Part shown: piece after piece, positions 58,869 to 64,000 of the stretch
Position numbering within the stretch: position 1 is the stretch's first letter
How the letters are laid out: every line of letters starts with the position of its first letter
From: Metallyticus violacea
Taxonomy: Eukaryota; Arthropoda; Insecta; Mantodea; Metallyticidae
Direction of reading: 5' to 3'
Length of the DNA: 64,000 bases
Assembly: GCA_030762175.1 (NCBI GenBank)
Contig: CM060831.1
Coordinates: 143,767,001-143,831,000 of the forward strand
Translations under genes and position numbers: made by a program
The notes under the pieces: model-generated
What the model was told of the DNA's origin: nothing
Seen by the model: the letters and a program-made list of their open reading frames with translations, nothing else
Database searches by the model: none

Positions 58869-60141
58869 CAGGGTGTCCCATTTATCTTGCTCAACCAAAA
58901 TAACTATTTTCCTGATGCGTCAAATGAAAAAAAATTTTTCAAACAAATTTTTTTTAATAATTATTGGGGAATTCTTGCTGAGGGTATACTTTTTGTATCT
59001 CCATTAATGTAGGAGATATGGGATAGAGCTTAGTTTTTTTAAACTGCACAATTTTCATTTTATTCAATAATACACTTACCCTCTCAAAGAGCTTTTCAAA
59101 AATTTATCCACTAGCATTTTAGTCAAGAAAACACTCAATAAGCAAACGTAAGGAGTGCACAGTTATTAAAGAAAGCGGGATGGTTAATGCCTGGGTTGTA
59201 CAAATTAGTTACCCATGTAATACTGTAGTAGAGCTCTGGATTTTTGTTTATTATGTCCGTTTCATGTAAACACCGGTGACCTGAGAGGGAGGTGGGGATA
59301 TTGATTGATTTATTTATGGACGCTCTTTAACATCTCAGGTCATCAGCGTCCCATTCAATTCAGGGCGTGAAACGGCCGACTAATTTTGCTCAGAGGCCTC
59401 TCTTTCAGGCTTGAGGTTCTTTTTCGTGCCGTAAATGTACGACACGGGACCCACAGCTTTACTTCCCTTCCGAAGAAGTCACACTTAGGATTTTTACGCC
59501 CTGAAAAAATCCATCGGTCCTGGCCGGGATCGAACCCGCGATCTTGGGTTTAGGAGGTAAGTATGGTAACCACTACACCACCAGGACCGACAGGTGGGGA
59601 TAGGTAACTAATCTCCCTCACCCCTGGAATGATCGTTACTTTAGCTTACATACCAGGGTACTGTAGTCATTCATCAGAGTAAGTCAGTGCTGCTTTGAGC
59701 TATTGTGACTTAAATTTTTCTTACAAGATGTTCACGCATGAACAGAAAGTAGAAAATGCTGCTGATCTACTGAGAATGTAGGTTGACAGACAATAATTTT
59801 TTTGATTACATTATTGAAGAGGTTAAACGATTGAGTTAAAAAATGCACTGTAGTCTATTAAATAAAGGACGTCCTGTATTTATCAGATCTACTGTTTTCT
59901 TGGCTAAAACGATACAGTGTGATACATTTTTAAAAAGCTCTTGGAGAGGATAAGTGTATTATTGAATAAAATGCACATGGTGTCATTAAAAAAAAAAGAA
60001 GCAAAGTTTTTCCTACATTAATGCAGATACAAAAATATTCCCTCAGCAAGAACTCCTCCATGACATGAGGAAACTTTTGCTTCAAACAATTTTTCATTCA
60101 GAAAATATTTCCTTTGGGCGAGTAAGATAAATGGGGCACCG
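58869..60141. mobile_element. DNA transposon with about 260-bp terminal inverted repeats, SINE inside
   Basis: The ends are 'cagggtgtcccatttatctt' and, reversed from the right, 'cggtgccccatttatcttac', flanked by TA at 58867-58868 and 60142-60143. The arms continue as diverged inverted repeats to about 59130 and from about 59885, for example 'ttcttgctgaggg' against 'ccctcagcaagaa'. The centre holds a short frame 'MFTHEQKVENAADLL' (about 59728), which resembles the start of a mariner-superfamily transposase, then stops. The family-B SINE at 59301-59591 is a later insertion. Non-autonomous derivative. Confidence 0.82.
59301..59591 (-). repeat. SINE family B (copy 8), best preserved
   Basis: Full-length minus-strand copy with an intact tRNA-like head at the right. 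Read on the minus strand it gives 'ggtcctggtggtgtagtggt' (box A) and 'cgggttcgatcccggcc' (box B). It is flanked by the perfect 11-mer 'aggtggggata' at 59290-59300 and 59592-59602. The clean duplication and intact promoter boxes suggest a young insertion. Confidence 0.92.
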
Positions 60142-60528
60142 TATACATCACCAATAAAGTTGGCCTTTTTATGCAATCGTTTCTTCTGTACATAGAGATT
60201 ACCTAAAGTTTTACTTATAAAAATTCATATTTTTAAAGATTAAAGTACTTATATGCTATTCTGATTACCACGGAGCACCTTCTTAGTTACTAAAGCAACG
60301 CTTTTAGTTTATATAGGGTGTAACAAAAAAGATATGTCAAAACTTTGGGAAAATATTCCTCACATCTGAGCATAGTCCGGAATTGCTTTATTTCCTTATT
60401 AGAGCCCCTTTTCTACACCTGTACCTCATAGCAGAATATTAAAAAACAGAAGTGTGGGAAACAGGAAATCATATGCAGCATCAAGAGTGTTGCACAGAAA
60501 TATGGCCTTTTGCATGTAATATGCGTCA

Positions 60529-60583
60529 GTTCTGGTGGTGTAGCGGTAACCATACTTGCCTTCTAAACCCAAGATCGCGGGTC
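60529..60583 (+). repeat. SINE family B head fragment (copy 9)
   Basis: Only the tRNA-like head: 'tctggtggtgtagcggtaac' to 'cccaagatcgcggg', ending within a box B that has lost bases. The body is absent, so this is a 3'-truncated fragment. Confidence 0.75.
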
Positions 60584-60929
60584 GCCAAATACCCCGCTCG
60601 GTATGTAATGGCAAGTACAGACATTGTCTTACAACTGGAGAAAGAACAGGCTTTATGAAAGCTTAAAATAATAAGTATAAGAGCTTATCTGGGGAAAACC
60701 TTTTCTTATTCTTAAACATTTAATACTATAAATAGCTCAAGACGTATTTACAGTGCGTTAGAGACAACGAAGAACAAAACAAAAGAGAAGCTATCAACAG
60801 AAGTATATCGGAACACCAACGTCCTCAGGGACCAAGTAAACAAGAGCTGAAGATAAACCGGAGGATCTCTGGGAGTTCTGAAGATGTCAGATATGGCGAA
60901 AGACGAGCCAACTACATTAAAATAAATAT

Positions 60930-61406
60930 CATTTCCTCATGGATTAGCAGACTGCCTGCCCTGTCTCTCCCCATCTTCTCTTTGGTCTTTCAACATATTT
61001 TATCTTTTTTTTTTTTCCATATGGTTGATAATCAAATGCCATTTTAGGGTAGCGGGTTTTATGCATCCTCTGCAAATTATTTCTCCATTTTCCTTTATAA
61101 TGATTTATTTTGTCATTAATTGGAGAAATCCTTATTCCTCTCTTATTTTTTCATTTTTAGTTTTGTCCATTATTGTATATCCCTTAAGACATCGCATTTC
61201 TGCCGCATTTATTTTATACCATTCATTTTCCTTTATCGTCCATGTTTCACAACTATACGTTAATGTTAGAATCGCCACTATTTTGTACAACTTTAAGCTT
61301 GTTTCTGTTCTTGTTTTAATTTTTAATGTTCTTGCTAATATTCCATTATTGTTTTGAAAGTTATTATTTAGATCTTGATAGTGTTGATGTGATATTGCAT
61401 TCTAAA
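60930..61406 (-). pseudogene. LINE remnant, 3' part of ORF2
   Basis: The minus strand encodes 'SLKLYKIVAILTLTYSCETW' (61297-61238), then 'INAAEMRCLKGYT' and a tail with 'KDQREDGERQGRQS' (60995-60950). 'YGSETWT...AEMRFLR'-like sequence is the signature of the C-terminal region of many arthropod LINE reverse transcriptases. It is interrupted at 61407 by a mariner-like element and continues at 62249. Confidence 0.8.
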
Positions 61407-62248
61407 TACCGAGAGTGTCAAAAATGTATACTCACTTTCACAATAGATATCTATTTAATATATTTGAAAGTTCGGCCGGAAAACAACGTAATGTGTAGTA
61501 TGATGTTCTGTAAACAGATGTGACTCATACATTATGATAGCGTTGTTACGTGACAGGTAAATCAACAATGAATAAATGAAGCCAAGATTATGGTATGATG
61601 TTCTGTAAACAGACGTGACTCACATTACGTTGTGCTAGGGTTGCTACAACAAAATGGAGCTAAGATTATCGTTTGAACAGTGGAAAATAATTTTGAAGTG
61701 GTACTGCAAAACCTGAAGTTCGAGGCAATGAAGACATGTGAACAGAACACAACCGCCAACGCGAGTAACAATTGCATGCATTGGAGATAAATTTGAGACG
61801 CATGGTACCGTATGCGATGTTCACAAGGGCAGATCTGGGAGACTTCGCACAGCAACAAGCCCCGCGCATTGGATCCTAGGCACTATTCTAGGCACTGGAT
61901 AGGACGAACAGGTCCGATTGAGTTTCCATCGCCTTCTCCGGATCTAACTCCGTTGGACTTCTACCTATGGGGAACTTAAGGATGTTGTATACCGTAGAAA
62001 ACCAGCTACATTGCCAGCACTTCGGGAAGAAATTGAAACGGCATATGCTGCAATCGCTGAGGACACTTTCGCAAACGTTGCTCAATCAGTAGTTCAACGT
62101 ACTCAGAAGTGGTGGGCATTTTGAGCAAATGCTGTAACTATAAAAGTCTAAGATGATTAGTATTCATCATTTTCTGTTTGTGCGAATTCAGTTTTATACA
62201 TTTTTTCCCTCGTTTGAAGTGTGTATACCTTATTTTGGCACCCCCCTA
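61407..62248 (+). mobile_element. family-M Tc1/mariner-like element (copy 2), inserted in a LINE
   Basis: Flanked by TA (61407-61408 and 62247-62248). The left end 'gagagtgtcaaaaatgtata' and the right end reversed 'ggtgccaaaataaggtatac' match copy 1 at 13.8 kb. It retains more than copy 1: the transposase start 'MELRLSFEQWKIILKW' (61652), 'PPTRVTIACIGDKFETHGT' in the DNA-binding region (about 61750-61810), then a junction near 61880 and the C-terminal 'PSPDLTPLDFYLWGT' (61931-61975) to 'VVQRTQKWW'. It contains the same 95-bp internal duplication. The central catalytic part is deleted. Confidence 0.87.
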
Positions 62249-62480
62249 ATTTAACTTTTTTTACTTGTTCCAACACTACGTCATTCAATTTATTACTATA
62301 TTGGATCTACGAGGGTACTTTCCTTGAAACGCTATTAATGTCATTTTAATGGTTGAGATAATGCGTTCATATTTCTTTAACATATTTTTCAGTTCAAAAA
62401 TATTTTTCTGCAAATTATTTTCTGTTTCTTGAATTATTATAATATAACCAGCACCGACTGGTATATTCATTGTATTGTTC
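62249..62480 (-). pseudogene. LINE remnant, upstream part of the same ORF2
   Basis: The minus-strand frame 'QETENNLQKNIFELKNMLKK' to 'MTLIAFQGKYPRRSNIVIN' (about 62435-62287) is the segment that follows the catalytic YADD box in LINE reverse transcriptases (typically E-x-x-LQ...L...K-x-x-x-M-x-F-x-G). The YADD box itself is not recognisable. The frame runs up to the mariner insertion and resumes at 61406. Confidence 0.78.
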
Positions 62481-63019
62481 CTAAATGGAATTCCTGATTC
62501 CCATTAATGCAGTACGTAAGCTGTAATCCGTGTTTCATGAAAAGTGCCAGCGATTCTCAAATTACCGAACGAACTTTAAGTGTTTGGGCTACAATTATGA
62601 ATCTGATTGAAGAAACTCTACATTGTCTCAATTTTATTAATGTACCTACTACTAGAAAATTATAGTTAATTTAGGTATTACATTTATTTTTTTAATGTTG
62701 GTAGCAGTCATTATTTAAAAATTTTGTTCTGAAATAAGTTTGTGAACAATAATTATGAAGATGAAGCCTAAAACAAAAACAATTAATTTATAATACATTA
62801 ACCATTTTTTTAAAAAAACGTTAGTACCATGAACTTTAGAGAGTTTGAACTATACAATTAAGTATGGAGAGAAATAAGAAATTAATTACTTTAGTGAAAT
62901 ATGAGATATATTTGCATACATGCTGATTATATACATTTGCTTATAGAATACTGTTAAAGGACAATGTGCAGTACTGCAATCGCATTTCTGGCTACAAAAG
63001 TTTAGAATTACATTAACTG
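62481..63019. other. AT-rich stretch
   Basis: No gene or repeat recognised. Confidence 0.45.
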
Positions 63020-63320
63020 CCTGCTCTGGTCTCCCCACCTAACCAATCATTCCGCGACATTAGGCACCAATAGGCACATTACGTCATACACGACGGCGCC
63101 CGGGGTTCGGGACGAACGAATGGCATGGTAGCGAAATGTAAAAACCCTGTCCGATATTTTCCTCCCCTTCTCTCGGCTTTGGAAATAAGAAAACGGCGAG
63201 GGGAAAAGACAAAGTTCTTTTGAAGGGGCCGCGTTGTCACTGGACCATGACCACCCACAATCGACAGACACTCTACCGTGTACAGCAAAAAACGTCCGGT
63301 TCCAGAGGGCCGTGATAAAT
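63020..63320. promoter_or_regulatory. GC-rich island with CCAAT and CRE-like motifs
   Basis: A GC-rich block in an AT-rich setting, with two CCAAT motifs ('aaccaatcattc' at 63040 and 'caccaatagg' at 63066), a CRE-like 'attacgtcat' (63079) and CG-rich 'acgacggcgcccggggttcg'. Two overlapping minus-strand frames show no known domain. It could be a promoter or CpG-containing first exon, possibly for the minus-strand genes, but no transcript start or downstream exon can be shown. Confidence 0.35.
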
Positions 63321-64000
63321 ATTAGCTGGAAAATTAGGGGAATGACTTAGCTATTTCTTTTCTTCTTGTGCTGAGACAAAAAATACTACTTTTCGATCAA
63401 TATTATTATTATTAACATTTCTTTAGATGAATTGCTAGAAATATTTGTTGAAAAGTAATAAACTAATTTATCGAATGCTCTAGATTTTATTCCCTTTTGA
63501 GGGTATATTAGAATATTAGAATTATTTAGTACACGAGATTTACACCTTCTGTAACAATTATCACTTTAATTACCTGCAGAACACGAAAATGAATGCAAGG
63601 CTACTGAATGACGGTTCGTGTCATACGCCTCAAACGTCAAGAGGGTTGAATCATGTAGTATGAAAGCTCTTTCTCTTCTCCCTAACGCGAGTTACCTGAA
63701 CTGGATGGTAGATGATCTAGGACCTATAAGCAGCATGTGCGCCTATACGGGGAAATAGTCACGTACGGCGGCAATAAAGTACAGCTGAGGCACGAGGAGG
63801 CTGTTTGCTCAACCTGTCACCGCCCCATCAGAATGTCATTTGGAGGTAGCAAGATTTCAACCGTCAGCACTGCAATATTCCGTGCTCCTCTTCATGAAAC
63901 TTGTAAACATCTTAAGAAAAGCGTTGATGAAATGCATAGTAGGGTAACCTGCCGAGCACGTCTTATGTACCAGATGGTTAATACAGGGTTTCACGGCGAT
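63321..64000. other. unannotated right edge
   Basis: No gene recognised. A moderately GC-rich stretch (63600-63970) has no clear frame. 'aatacagggtttcac' at 63981 resembles a mariner-type terminus cut by the window edge. Confidence 0.35.

Noticed and set aside
60314..60420. 'tatagggtgtaacaaaaaag' as the end of another DNA transposon
   Set aside because: It looks like a terminal repeat, but no partner end or coding remnant was found nearby.
1..64000. CRISPR arrays, operons, phage or plasmid features
   Set aside because: None seen. The composition, introns and SINEs are those of an animal genome.
1..64000. Endogenous virus or LTR retrotransposon
   Set aside because: No paired LTRs, protease, integrase or capsid-like motifs were recognised. 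The reverse-transcriptase remnants are of the non-LTR type.

Overview
The window looks like a piece of a large, AT-rich, repeat-dense insect genome. The signs are spliced genes with a very long intron, several unrelated tRNA-derived SINE families, many decayed Tc1/mariner-superfamily and pogo-like transposons, LINE remnants, (ATT)n microsatellites and a short run of TTAGG, the usual insect telomere unit. A cockroach, termite or other polyneopteran is my best guess from the repeat style and intron size, but the sequence alone does not prove it. There are no prokaryotic operons, CRISPR arrays or phage genes.

Only two host genes can be supported, both on the minus strand. The first is a kinesin of the KIF26 (kinesin-11, VAB-8-like) group. 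Two consecutive motor-domain exons are visible, at 51546-51639 and 15033-15242. They are separated by a 36.3 kb intron that splits the first Gly codon of the P-loop GKT motif, and the phases match (1/1). The second is an intact, intronless 682-codon gene for a CCP5/AGBL5-type cytosolic carboxypeptidase (tubulin deglutamylase) at 53457-55505, with every M14 metallopeptidase active-site motif present. It lies only 1.8 kb upstream of the KIF26 P-loop exon on the same strand. The exon encoding the start of the kinesin motor was not found, so the carboxypeptidase gene may be nested inside a KIF26 intron.

Layout: 1-15 kb is downstream KIF26 intron or flank, with SINEs of four families, a 79-bp tandem repeat and a deleted mariner-like element at 13.8-14.5 kb. 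15.2-51.5 kb is the giant intron. It holds a nearly full-length mariner (27.7-29.0 kb), a LINE reverse-transcriptase remnant (29.5-30.3 kb), an internally deleted pogo/Tigger-like element (31.9-32.7 kb), stacked SINEs (34-36.4 kb), mariner remnants at 38.3 and 42.0 kb, a TTAA-flanked foldback element (45.2-45.9 kb), a pogo-type deletion derivative (48.2-49.0 kb) and a second mariner (49.2-50.5 kb). 51.5-55.5 kb carries the KIF26 P-loop exon and the carboxypeptidase gene. 56-64 kb is again transposon-rich and shows nested insertions: a SINE inside a long-TIR element, and a mariner-like element inside a LINE.

The two host genes both act on microtubules (a kinesin and a tubulin-modifying enzyme), but nothing shows that the linkage is functional. 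I did not find a new biological system. The most informative observations are the P-loop-splitting 36 kb intron, the intronless carboxypeptidase, and several nested insertions with target-site duplications that order the activity of the repeat families.
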